Source of the DNA: Patescibacteria group bacterium UBA2023
GTDB lineage: Bacteria; Patescibacteriota; Gracilibacteria; BD1-5; UBA2023
Direction: 5' to 3'
DNA: 11,635 bases
NCBI GenBank assembly: GCA_002335145.1
Contig: DDBV01000023.1
Span: 1 to 11,635 of the forward strand
Program-made: the position numbers and the translations under genes
Notes under the pieces: generated by a model
Databases searched by the model: none
What the model was told of the DNA's origin: nothing
Seen by the model: only the letters and a program-made list of their open reading frames with translations
In this document: piece after piece, positions 1 through 7,699 of the stretch
How the letters are laid out: each line of letters starts with the position of its first letter
Numbering within the stretch: the stretch's first letter is position 1

Positions 1-120
1 CGAGCGAGGGTTGGGACAAGGCTCCTCCTCCGACCGAGGGTGGTGACAAGACTCCTCCTCCGACCGAGGGTGGTGACAAGACTCCTCCTCCGGCCGAGGG
101 TGGTGACAAGACTCCTCCTC
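1..120 (+). repeat. Four tandem 30-bp units encoding a 10-residue repeat
   Basis: Four consecutive 30-base units occupy 1-30, 31-60, 61-90 and 91-120. Units 2 and 3 are identical, unit 4 differs by one base, and unit 1 by four. The length is a multiple of three, so each unit adds the peptide (T/A)EGGDKTPPP. The near identity at DNA level, including third codon positions, points to recent expansion by slippage or unequal recombination. The array may continue to the left of the window. Confidence 0.9.
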
Positions 121-584
121 CGAAGCCCAAGGATATTGACGCCACAGTCGAGAAGCCCCGTCTCAATATCGGAGTCAAGGATCGCGGACATGATCATGGT
201 CCTACCACCGTGAGCAAGATCGAGCAAGTAAGCCAAGCTCGCGATGCCGCGGAACTCACTACCACCCGGGCTACGATCAATATCGCTTCGGAACTTGGGG
301 AAAAAAGGACGCTCAAGATTCATGGAACGGATGTCATCGTCCGTACCAGCGCGGTGGATACGCCCAATGATGGAAACGATACGAAGAAGCGTCTCAATAC
401 CGGAAACAGCGTAACGCTCACGGGGGAAATCCGCTTCATCGATACTTCGATCAATGGAGACAGGCGCACGATGGCCTACGCCGTGTGTACCGATGGTACC
501 ATGATCGCCGCCAAGTTCGTCCGACTCCCGGAAGCCGCCAAGGCAACCATCAAGTTCGTCAATAAGAACGAAGCAGGTGTGTAA
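3..584 (+). CDS. C-terminal part of a protein with Pro/Thr/Gly repeats and an SH3-like domain (5' end outside window)
   Basis: The frame is open from the left edge to a TAA, so the start lies outside the window; the GTG at 210 is internal. The first 40 or so visible residues are a tandem ten-residue repeat of the type TEGGDKTPPP, an extended linker rich in Pro, Gly and charged residues. A charged stretch follows, and then about 80 residues that resemble a bacterial SH3 domain: an IVRTS segment like the LNVRSGPS start of SH3_3 domains, a central SVTLTGE strand, and a closing DGTMIAAKFVRL like the usual G-W-V-A-x-K-Y-L end. Such domains in secreted proteins commonly bind cell wall, so a surface or envelope role is inferred; the missing N-terminus would show whether there is a signal peptide or enzyme domain. 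No UGA falls in this part. The gene ends at a bidirectional terminator and converges with the ABC-F gene. Function unknown; the SH3 call is moderate. Confidence 0.75.
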   Translation, partial: SEGWDKAPPPTEGGDKTPPPTEGGDKTPPPAEGGDKTPPPKPKDIDATVEKPRLNIGVKDRGHDHGPTTVSKIEQVSQARDAAELTTTRATINIASELGEKRTLKIHGTDVIVRTSAVDTPNDGNDTKKRLNTGNSVTLTGEIRFIDTSINGDRRTMAYAVCTDGTMIAAKFVRLPEAAKATIKFVNKNEAGV

Positions 585-598
585 TTTGGATCGATACG

Positions 599-627
599 AA
601 AATAACTCCCCCTCGGGGAGTTATTTT
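599..627. terminator. Bidirectional intrinsic terminator between convergent genes
   Basis: A perfect 13-bp inverted repeat (599-611 pairing with 615-627) with a 3-base loop. Runs of T follow on the plus strand (positions 622-628, partly inside the stem) and a shorter run on the minus strand. It sits 15 bases after the stop of the SH3-like gene and contains the TAA stop of the opposing ABC-F gene (621-623), so it can end transcription from both sides. Confidence 0.85.
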
Positions 628-2336
628 TTGCGCCTTCGCGCGTACTTCTCCTTGATTCGCTTGGCCTCGGCCGTGCCGAGCTTCTCCTCCAGCAAGAGGT
701 CCATCTCGCCTTCGTCATTGATGAGGACTGTCTCGTACGAGAGGTTGTAGAGTTTCTTCTGTTTGTAGTCGTCGTAGTTTCCGTAGCTCACACGCAGCTC
801 GTGCGATTCTATCACCCATATTTTCTTCGCGACCTTGTTTACGAAGTATCGATCGTGAGAGATGAAGAGGACCGATCCCGTGTACCGCTCCAACGCTGAT
901 TCGAGAGCTTCGCGACTCTCGGCATCAAGGTGGTTGGTTGGTTCATCGAGGACGAGGAGGTTTGACGGTATACATCCGAGCATAGCGAAGAGGAGCTTGC
1001 TCGTCTGTCCTCCCGAGAGTGATCGTACCGTCCGATCCACATGTTCGTAGCTGAGTCCGTAGCCGGAGATGACGGCCGCGATCTTCTCGCGGGTGTATGG
1101 GAGGCCGTAACGCTCGAAATTCTTGTATACCGTTTCGTCTCGCACGAGCTCTTCGTGCAGCTGCGAATATACGCCGATCGTGAGATCCGCTCACCGGTGC
1201 ATCCGACCATCGAGGAGGGGGAGTTGTCCGAGGATTGTCTTGAGGAATGTCGATTTCCCCACGCCGTTCTCTCCCACGATCCCTACCCGGTCTCCGCGCT
1301 GCATGACGAGCTCCGGAATGAAGAAGAGAGGTTCTTTTCGGCCGATAAACGCATCCTCGAACCGCAGGATCCATTGGGGTGATTCCTTGAGTCCTTCGAA
1401 TCGGAATCTCGGCTCTGCCCGGGCGGTTGGCCGCTCCATGACATCGAGCTTATCGAGTGCCTTGCTCCGGCTCTGGGCCATGCCAGCGCGTGATCCTGCT
1501 CGGAACCGGTTGATGAGCATTTTCTCGCTCTCGATATGGATTTGTTGTATCTCGTAGGCTTTTTCGGCGAGTTCGTGGGCTTTCTTTCGAGACTCTACAT
1601 AGCCGGTATAATCGGTATGGTAGATGGTTGGAGGCTGTTCCGGCAAGAATTCGATCGTCTTGGTGCAGGCGTTGTCGAGGAACGTGCGATCGTGGCTTAC
1701 GATGCAATATCCACCTTTCCAGGTATCGGCAAGATATCACTCAAGCCATTCTACCCCAGCGAGATCAATAAAGTTCGTTGGCTCGTCCAGGAGCAGGAAG
1801 TCGGGCGCGAGCAGCAGGACCTTCGCGAGCGCGATTTTGGTGCGCTGTCCGCCGGAGACCTCGGAGATCCGCTGATCGAGGAGTCCCGCCACGCCGAGTC
1901 CTTGTGCTACGCGCACAATTCTTCATTCGTAGGAATACCCATCGAGGTTGTTGTAGCGATCGAGCAGATCTGAATACCGCTCGATGGCGGACATATTGCT
2001 CGAATCGGCTTCCATCGCTGCTTCGGCCTCGCGTATCTCGCGCTCCACTCCGAGGATCTCGGCGAATGCGAGCCGGAGCTCGTCTCGCACGGTACGGGAT
2101 TCTTCGTCGAAATGGATCTGTTCCACGTATCCTACCGAGATATTACCAGCATTCTCCACGGTTCCGGCGTATTCCGTAATCATGCCTGAGACGATTCGCA
2201 TGAAGGTGGTCTTGCCAGCACCGTTCGGCCCCACGATCGCGATACGTTCGTTTTCGTTTATGACGAGCGAAATCCCCGACAGGATAAGCTTGTCGGCGAT
2301 CTCGTACTTGTGAATGTCGATGGAAAAGTGGCGCAT
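621..2336 (-). CDS. ABC-F family ATP-binding protein (ribosome-associated, EttA/Uup-like), UGA read as Gly
   Basis: 571 residues when UGA is Gly at residues 138, 200 and 382; with the standard code it falls into three or four fragments. ABC-F proteins are soluble twin ATPases that act on the ribosome E site in translation or antibiotic protection. First ATPase half: Walker A GPNGAGKTT at 36-44, signature SGGQR at 161-165, Walker B LLLDEPTN at 181-188. A charged linker at about 225-300 corresponds to the P-site tRNA interaction motif. Second half: Walker A GENGVGKST at 355-363, signature LSGGQ at 440-444, Walker B LDEPTNHLD at 463-471. There are no membrane segments, as expected for ABC-F and unlike a transporter. 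UGA 382 lies in a GADLTIG-like strand where family members commonly have Gly. The gene starts 33 bases after the tyrA stop and probably shares its transcript; a weak own -10 (TACAAT, 2355-2360) is also present. No clear Shine-Dalgarno. The subfamily cannot be fixed by eye. Confidence 0.93.
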
Positions 2337-2369
2337 ACGTGGAGGAATGCGCGTATTGTATGCAAGGTA

Positions 2370-3215
2370 CTATTTTTCCGAAACGGAAAACACTGCCTGA
2401 GATTTGATACTGGAGACAACTTCCGCGAGGGCATGGGTATCGTGTATACATTCGCCAATGAAGGGTAGCTGTCCTATGTCTGTCAGGTTTTCATGGTGAT
2501 CCAGAAAGGCTGCGACCCGTCTCGTATTGGGAGTGGCGAGCTCCGGGGCAACCTGTTTGTTGAGCGTATCATGGAACGCCACACGGATTCCTCGCGATCG
2601 ATTGATGGATGTCATGAAATGCCCCCATACTTCCGGAACCCACGGATTGCGCGAGATCATATCAACGATTGTGTCTGTTGGTGTTTTTTTCCAGGGAGCC
2701 AATACTGCATTCTGAAACAATGTTGTCTTGCCTGCGGCACTCAAAGACAGTGCGAGTACGAGGAGATGAGAGAGTCATTGCGCGATCGCCATGGTTCCAT
2801 CGTGTTCGGCCGGTGACATTTCTATCACCCGAATATTACGTGCGTGAGCGTTGCGTAGGACGATCATCTCAATATCGCTCTGGCCTCTCGGATTCTTCCC
2901 ATGGACGGCGCGGAGTCATTCGGAGGCTCACGGTCAGAATAAGAAATGCAGACGGGCAACATTCGGAACATCTGGCATGATTGACATGATACCGGAAAGA
3001 CTGATGATCGGCGTTCGTTCATTGTGTGCCAGAATATCGTCCGTGAGCCGTCTCGTCTCGCGTATTGGTACGGCCACTATGTGGGTATCACCATTGATCG
3101 GATCTTCCGGTCATCGGGGGTGGATTTTTATACCGTCGAATAATCCGCGGTCGATCAAGTCTCGTCAGTGAGTTCCGTCAGCACCGGAGAAAACAGCGGT
3201 AGATGAGTTTGGCAT
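2370..3215 (-). CDS. tyrA: TyrA-like prephenate dehydrogenase family protein, UGA read as Gly at six positions
   Basis: 281 residues with UGA as Gly at 17, 35, 94, 96, 100 and 147, the densest UGA use in the window. Prephenate dehydrogenase makes 4-hydroxyphenylpyruvate from prephenate with NAD(P), leading to tyrosine. A compact Rossmann start has GADGTHG at 11-17 as the dinucleotide loop. HIVAVPIRET at 45-54 matches the second half of the nucleotide fold. HFLFGP at 90-95 matches the HPxFGP motif with the catalytic His; EHDGTMA at 137-143 and QGLSH at 146-150 match the helical dimerisation domain signature. Two of the most conserved glycines (94 and 147) are UGA. The N-terminal half is short for the family and there is no ACT or chorismate mutase domain. 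The ATG at 3215 is chosen because the Rossmann strand begins just after it; an in-frame TTG at 3230 is possible. No Shine-Dalgarno is visible. An attenuator lies immediately upstream and the ABC-F gene immediately downstream. The family is clear; substrate choice (prephenate or arogenate) is not. Confidence 0.87.
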
Positions 3216-3236
3216 AGGGGTGGATATCAATGAAGC

Positions 3237-3268
3237 GAAATAAAACCCTCCGAGTGTATCGGAGGGTT
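3237..3268 (-). terminator. Intrinsic terminator of the attenuator (3:4 hairpin), also downstream of the S41 gene
   Basis: A perfect 10-bp stem (3259-3268 with 3244-3253) and a 5-base loop, followed on the minus strand by TTATTT. It stands 21 bases before the tyrA ATG and 155 bases after the protease stop, so it ends both leader transcripts and read-through from the protease gene. Confidence 0.85.
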
Positions 3269-3388
3269 CGATTGGCCGAAGCGAGAGCTTCTTACCTGTC
3301 GAAATACCCGACCCGATACGGTGCATCGGAGGGATAATACGAGAGGGGAGAAAAACGTGCAAACACTCGCATGGCACAAAATGATATG
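3244..3388 (-). promoter_or_regulatory. Ribosome-mediated transcription attenuator controlling tyrA (and probably the ABC-F gene)
   Basis: Four segments in transcript order: segment 1 CCCUCCGAU (3325-3333), segment 2 UAUCGGGUCGGGU (3306-3318), segment 3 AACCCUCCGA followed by UA (3257-3268), segment 4 UCGGAGGGUU (3244-3253). Segments 1 and 3 share CCCUCCGAU, so segment 2 can pair with either. 1:2 has CCGAU/AUCGG plus CCC/GGG; 2:3 has UAUCGG/CCGAUA plus GGGU/ACCC; 3:4 is a perfect 10-bp terminator stem. A ribosome stalled at the Tyr-Tyr codons would cover segment 1, free segment 2 to pair with 3, and allow transcription into tyrA. A ribosome reaching the leader stop would mask segment 2 and let 3:4 form. 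The pairings are read from the sequence; the mechanism is inferred from known leader attenuators. Confidence 0.72.
3292..3372 (-). CDS. Tyr/Phe-rich leader peptide of the tyrA attenuator (26 residues)
   Basis: A 26-codon frame, ATG to TAA, begins about 16 bases after the predicted transcription start. Seven of 26 residues are aromatic: Phe at 4, 7 and 24, Tyr at 12, 13, 19 and 23. The adjacent Tyr codons (TAT TAT, 3334-3339) directly precede RNA segment 1 of the attenuator, and the stop lies between segments 2 and 3, the arrangement of the E. coli phe, trp and his leaders. There is no recognisable Shine-Dalgarno sequence, but the other genes here mostly lack one too. The peptide itself probably has no function; its translation speed would sense charged tRNA-Tyr and tRNA-Phe. 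Inferred from composition and placement. Confidence 0.7.
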   Translation of the reverse strand: MRVFARFSPLSYYPSDAPYRVGYFDR

Positions 3389-3394
3389 AGATGG

Positions 3395-3422
3395 ATTGTA
3401 TGAAACCGCGTTCGTTTGTCAA
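3395..3422 (-). promoter_or_regulatory. Promoter of the attenuator-tyrA transcript
   Basis: TTGACA (3417-3422) and TACAAT (3395-3400) on the minus strand, separated by 16 bases: a consensus -35 and a -10 with one mismatch. It begins two bases after the stop codon of the S41 protease gene. The predicted start of transcription is near 3388. Confidence 0.75.
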
Positions 3423-3423
3423 A

Positions 3424-4977
3424 TTAGAACTCTACCGTCCTGGCAGCCTCAAGCTGATTATCGATCTTCTCATTCTTGAGCTTGTCGGTATCGAGCTCCA
3501 CCGTCTCGTCGGGCGTGATTCCCACCCCATCGATATTGGTGAAACTCCCTCCGCTATACCACTTGGCGATGGTGAATTTGAGTGCCGATCCATCATAGTA
3601 GGGGTAGTAATTTTGGACCGATCATTTACCGTAAGACTGCTCTCCAATGATCTTCACATGCGGCAGGTAATCGCGGGCAACGAGTGTGAATATCTCGCTT
3701 GCGGATGCGCTTCCGCCGTTAATGAGAATGACCACGTCCCGATCCTTGAATCGGTTGTATCCCGTTCCGTCACTGATCGATCGTTGTATGCCGTAGCGGG
3801 AGCGGACTTCGGTCATAGGTTCTCCTGCAGGGACGAACGTATTGAGCATGGCCTGGACTTCTTCCAGGCTTCCGCCGGGGTTGTTCCGTAGGTCGAAGAT
3901 AATCCGCGAGGACGTGTCGGACGAGTCGGCAAAGACTTTTTCAAGTGCTGCATTGAATTCGCTTGCGACCGTGGTACCAAACATGCTGATACGAACATAA
4001 TGCTCGCCCGTGTCGAGCTGATTGTGTGTGACGAAAGGAATATGAATCGCCGCCCGCGTGATCTCTACATCGAAGGTCTCGCCGTCTCGCTCGATAGTGA
4101 GTGTCACCTTCGTGCCGGATGGCCCCTTGATGAGCGCGGTCGCATCCGAGGTCTGCATATCCTCGGTTATTGGTGCGCCATCTACTGCACGGACAATGTC
4201 TCCGGCGAGAATCCCGGCTTTCTCAGCTGGTGAATCCACGATCGGTGAGATGATAACAAGTTTCCCCGCCTCCTCCATTTCTACGTATGCGCCGATCCCC
4301 TCCAGGTTGCCATCGAGCGTTGTGATGAAATCCTGTGATTCCTTGGGAGGAAAATAGGTGCTGTGCGGATCTTCAATGGATTCCACCATACCCTTGATCG
4401 CACCTTCCACGAGGTCGTGCTCGGAGACTTTGCTCTCGTCCACATAGCTGGTCCGGAGTTGGTCGTAGACGTTCGCGAGAATATCGAAATTCTCTGCGGA
4501 CTCGACTGCGGGGGAGTATGAATCGATCACGACCGGAACGGACGTGATAGTGGCGGCTCCACCCGTTGCCGCCTGCACGTTGTTCGCTTCAAGCCATGCG
4601 AGTGCCTTTTGGAAAGTCGCCTCATCCAGGGGCTTGTCGGATCCGAGCGTAAAGGATTGTCCCGTGTGTCGGGCGAGTGTCGCTCGAAATTCGGATGCCA
4701 TGACTGGTCGGTCGAGCTCGAGTGCGATCGCCTTGTTATTGATCAGATCGTAGTATACTGCACGCTGCAGTGCCTGGTAGAGCGGCGTGTCCTCATCGAT
4801 ATTGGTATATTTGAGCGCGATGTACTCCGAAGCTCTCGGGGCGGTCGGAAGAATGGTATCGAAATACTCAAGCAGGAATTCCGACAGTGTGACGGTGCGG
4901 CTCTCGGCTGCGACAGTCGGAACCAACGAGGAGACGGCGATTGTGATCGCCAAGAGAGAACGAAGGATTCTGTTCAT
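3424..4977 (-). CDS. S41 family carboxy-terminal processing protease (secreted, PDZ domain), UGA read as Gly at residue 452
   Basis: 517 residues. It begins with a signal peptide (MNR, hydrophobic core, then about AxA-E at 22-25), so the enzyme acts outside the membrane. Residues 55-105 resemble an S-layer-homology-like module. A PDZ domain lies at about 223-311 and the S41 catalytic domain follows. Conserved motifs are FDLRNNPGGS at 361-370, GGSASASEI at 421-429 with Ser425 as likely nucleophile, and GEQSYGK at 445-451 with Lys451 as the general base. The next codon is UGA and the frame continues SVQNYYPY, so UGA supplies the nearly invariant Gly of the GKGxVQ motif. With the standard code the protein would stop directly after the catalytic Lys. 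CTPs degrade or trim envelope proteins. The ATG at 4977 is preferred over an upstream in-frame start because it gives a clean signal peptide. A perfect TATAAT lies about 24 bases upstream. Confidence 0.95.
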
Positions 4978-5001
4978 GGGTTTCGTCAAAAAATTTCGCG
5001 G

Positions 5002-5007
5002 ATTATA
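5002..5007 (-). promoter_or_regulatory. -10 element for the S41 protease gene
   Basis: A perfect TATAAT on the minus strand, 24 bases upstream of the protease ATG, in the 53-base gap after the flippase stop. No good -35 is visible at 16-18 bases, so this is a likely but incomplete promoter. Confidence 0.5.
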
Positions 5008-5030
5008 CGCGGAATACGGTTTATTGCGAC

Positions 5031-6560
5031 TTAATGTTGGCGAGCCATGCGGATCTCGCGCCAGAGCAGGGGAACGAATGCGCACGCAAGCAAGAATGCA
5101 AGTACGAATGAGTGACTGAGAAACCTCCAGAGCGTGCTATTTGGTTCGTATGTGGAAAAAACGAATCATGCGAGCCATACCGAGACTGCCGTGCCACACG
5201 CGAGCCAGATAGATGCCAAGATTGGTGGGCGGAATCCTGCTACGCGCCATGCGAAAAAGAGCGACAGGAGCATAAGGATTCCCTGCGATACCACGGTCAT
5301 GATTGCCGAACCGTAAAAAGAATACACTGGAATGAGCCACGCGTTGCCCACAATGTTTACGAGGGTGATGATTGCGTTGATCCACAGGAGGAGGGACTGG
5401 CGTCGCTTGGCAATAAGGACGAATGTCGCGAGTTGTCCAATGAATGAAAAGACGAAGAACGGCAGGGAAATACGGAACACATCATAGGATGTGTATGAGC
5501 ATATTCCCGCGTTACATGCGGGAGTGACATAGTCGGCAGTCGAAAGGAGCACAAGGAAGTCTCGTCCGACCACGAAGAGACCCGCCCCCATTGCCGCTCC
5601 CAGCGCGAAGAGGAGGATATAGGCCCGTCGGGCGGACCGGGTGAGACTCTCGGTGTCGCCCGAATTTTCCGATCGGGAGAAAACCGGAAGCAGAGAATTG
5701 AGGAAGAGCGTGGCAAACATGATGCCAACTTCCAGGATTTTCATGGGGACGCTATAGAGTCCGATGCTGTGGTCAGCGAGACTTGCTGGCTCCATAAGCG
5801 ATAGCATGATGACATCTACCTTGAAGTAGATCACCCCGAGCACGAGTGCGAGACCGTAAGGTGCTGATTCCCGCAAAAGTCGCCAAGCAATCTGTGGATC
5901 GTATCGGAAGACGATCCGATAGCGACCGCGTGCATGCCACCAGAGCATCACGGTCATGATGAGATTGCCGAGAAGTCCTGCTGCCATGATCGCGACGAAC
6001 GCCCACCATCGCGCGTCCGGGTCGAGATCGATGATCGATTTCGGAAATCCGATTCCCATGATGAGGATGATTGCTGCGAAATTCACAATCTTTCCCACGG
6101 TCGTGGAGACAAAGGAAAAACCGGTATCGAGGTGTGCTTGCAACAGTGACATGATGGAGCTGTTCACGAGCCCGAGCAGCGTGAAAAGTCCGGCAATTGC
6201 GATGCTCGCGAGCGCGAGGGGCGAGTTGTACCCGTCCAGAGATGTCGCAATTCCGAGAGCGGCAATAACGATGAATACCCCCGAGACCGTTCGGATCGTG
6301 AGGACATTTCCGGATATCCGGTCGGTTGTCTCGGTATCTTCCCGATACTTTGCGAGTTCCCGTACAGCGATGGCGTAGAGTCCGGCATCCGCGAGCGTTG
6401 CGAAGATTGAGAGGTAGTTGTAGATTTTATTGTAGAGTCAGACTTCTCCGGTCGTAAAATAGTTCGTGAGGAGATTCACAAGCAGGATACTCACGAGTAC
6501 CGTGGAGATTTTTCCGCCGATCTGTGCAGCGGTATTGATGAAGATTTTCTTCGCGGACAT
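5031..6560 (-). CDS. Oligosaccharide flippase family membrane protein (Wzx/RfbX-like), UGA read as Gly at 41 and 465
   Basis: 509 residues, a normal length for polysaccharide-export flippases, with a dozen or so hydrophobic helices along the whole chain. The N-terminal pattern (a short basic start, AAQIGGKISTVLVSILLVN, then Y-F-T-T-G-E-V-G-L-Y-N and a second helix with F-A-T-L-A-D-A-G-L-Y) is typical of the MATE/MOP flippases that move lipid-linked oligosaccharides across the inner membrane. The Gly before LYN is UGA (residue 41), a position usually occupied by Gly or Tyr-Gly in the family. A second UGA at 465 precedes the last membrane helix. A Cys pair (ACNAGIC) lies in an extra-membrane loop at about residue 370. 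The ATG is 15 bases after the stop of the PEGA gene, so the two are probably co-transcribed and may act together in surface polysaccharide assembly. The substrate is unknown. Confidence 0.88.
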
Positions 6561-6575
6561 GTGCTCGCCCGATCG

Positions 6576-7664
6576 TTAGCGATAATTCTTTACCAGATAA
6601 TGCCGTCACTCCGTATCGAAGACCATCGGTCCATTCGGTGAGAATTCTATTCGTTCGAGATCATCGCGCTCAGAAAAAACGATTCGGTACGCCTTGGTTC
6701 GGAGATCGAGCAATACGACCGCATCGTATCAGGGGGATTTCTCGCCGAGACGATTCCATCGTCCGGTATCGGATTGGTCGATGATGCCGAGCATCGAATT
6801 ATTATCCAGGTAGATGTAGTCTGTGAAGAACGGATGTTCCGAGAGTGACGACTCTCGTAGTGAGTAGGTCGCGGTTTTTTTTGGTCCATGAATGATCCAC
6901 CGGTCCCGGTCGGGGGTTCGGCGTATGCTCGTTATCGGATCGTTCCATCCGATGATCGGGACGCTTCGGTCATACTCCAGATCGTAGACGTAGACGATGT
7001 CTCGATCCAAGAACGACACAAATCCCTCCTGTGCATGGACGATGTTTCCGGATCAGGCGCGAGCGTGGCGGTAGAGAAGTGTTCCGGATGCCGAACGGAT
7101 CTCGAGAGTAGGCATCTGGCGCACGAGGATGGCGGGACTCGGATTGTTTTCGATCACCGACTCCACCACCGGAGACTCTCCATCCTCACCGGCAGTTTGG
7201 GTACCAGTAAGGGTTTCTTCTTCGGTTTGTGGCTCTTCCGTGGGTTGCGGCCTTGCTTCCGGCATAGCCTCGGATTCAGGAGATATGACGGAGAGGATTT
7301 CTTCTTCCAGGTAGGCCTCCGGGAGGAGTCGGATGCCGAGCTCGTTCGCCCCATCCTTTTTTAGGATTACGGTCCGACGGTCGGTTTCGTACCCCGAAGC
7401 GGTTGTTACCATCTCGTATTCGAGCGCGGGGATATTCTCGAATCGCGCGATTGGATCAGCCGTCCGTTCGTAGAGGGGCGTTCGCTTTTGTTCCAAAGTG
7501 ACGGTTGCCCCAATGGGGTCGGTCGTTACCGAGAGCGAGGCAGTATTATAGGAAAAGAGCCAGTAGAGAGCTGCACCAGTCACCGCGATAAAAAGCATGA
7601 CGATGAGGAGTGCGACAACGCGGTTCGGGATTTGCATGGACTTTTCGCGTGAGCGGAATATCAT
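6576..7664 (-). CDS. Single-pass membrane protein with PEGA domain and C-terminal beta-repeat region, UGA read as Gly
   Basis: 362 residues from the ATG at 7664, with UGA as Gly at 204, 312 and 353. A short basic start precedes a single transmembrane helix (about 17-38). A PEGA domain follows at about 40-110 (SLSVTTDPIGATVTLEQ through the Y-E-M-V-T-T-A-S-G-Y pattern). Then come an acidic Glu/Pro/Thr linker (about 115-165) and about 190 residues of short beta-type segments such as DIVYVYDLEYD and AVVLLDLRTKAYRIVF. These look like a partial beta-propeller, as found behind PEGA domains in other bacteria. Cleanly joined segments across all three UGAs, each continuing a strand pattern, support one protein. 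The role is unknown; an envelope-anchored scaffold or sensor is inferred. GTG at 7673 and ATG at 7638 are alternative starts. The promoter lies so close that the mRNA may be leaderless. Confidence 0.82.
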
Positions 7665-7671
7665 AACCGCC

Positions 7672-7699
7672 ACTATATCCGACTTCCGAGGCTTTGCAA
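7672..7699 (-). promoter_or_regulatory. Promoter of the PEGA-flippase transcript, overlapping the divergent gene's start
   Basis: TTGCAA (7694-7699) and TATAGT (7672-7677) on the minus strand with a 16-base spacer. Only seven bases separate the -10 from the ATG at 7664, so transcription could begin at or next to the start codon. The -35 overlaps the TTG start codon of the opposite-strand delta'-like gene. Confidence 0.5.

Noticed and set aside
1..120. CRISPR-like array
   Set aside because: The 30-bp units are directly adjacent without spacers and lie in a protein-coding frame.
621..2336. Several adjacent short ABC-F fragments, as in a decayed pseudogene
   Set aside because: All fragments share one frame, are separated only by UGA, join without missing motifs, and the same pattern recurs in six other genes.
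2370..2390. Hairpin at the tyrA stop (TTTTCCG/CGGAAAA) as a terminator
   Set aside because: The stem is AT-rich and no T run follows on either strand; tyrA and ABC-F are better read as one transcript.
3244..3422. T-box riboswitch before tyrA
   Set aside because: No T-box consensus (AGGGUGGNACCGCG-like) is present; the leader frame and alternative pairings fit peptide-based attenuation instead.
3622..3624. UGA as selenocysteine or as Trp (code 4)
   Set aside because: UGA sits at invariant Gly positions in several families, no SECIS-like element is seen, and TGG is the normal Trp codon in the same proteins.
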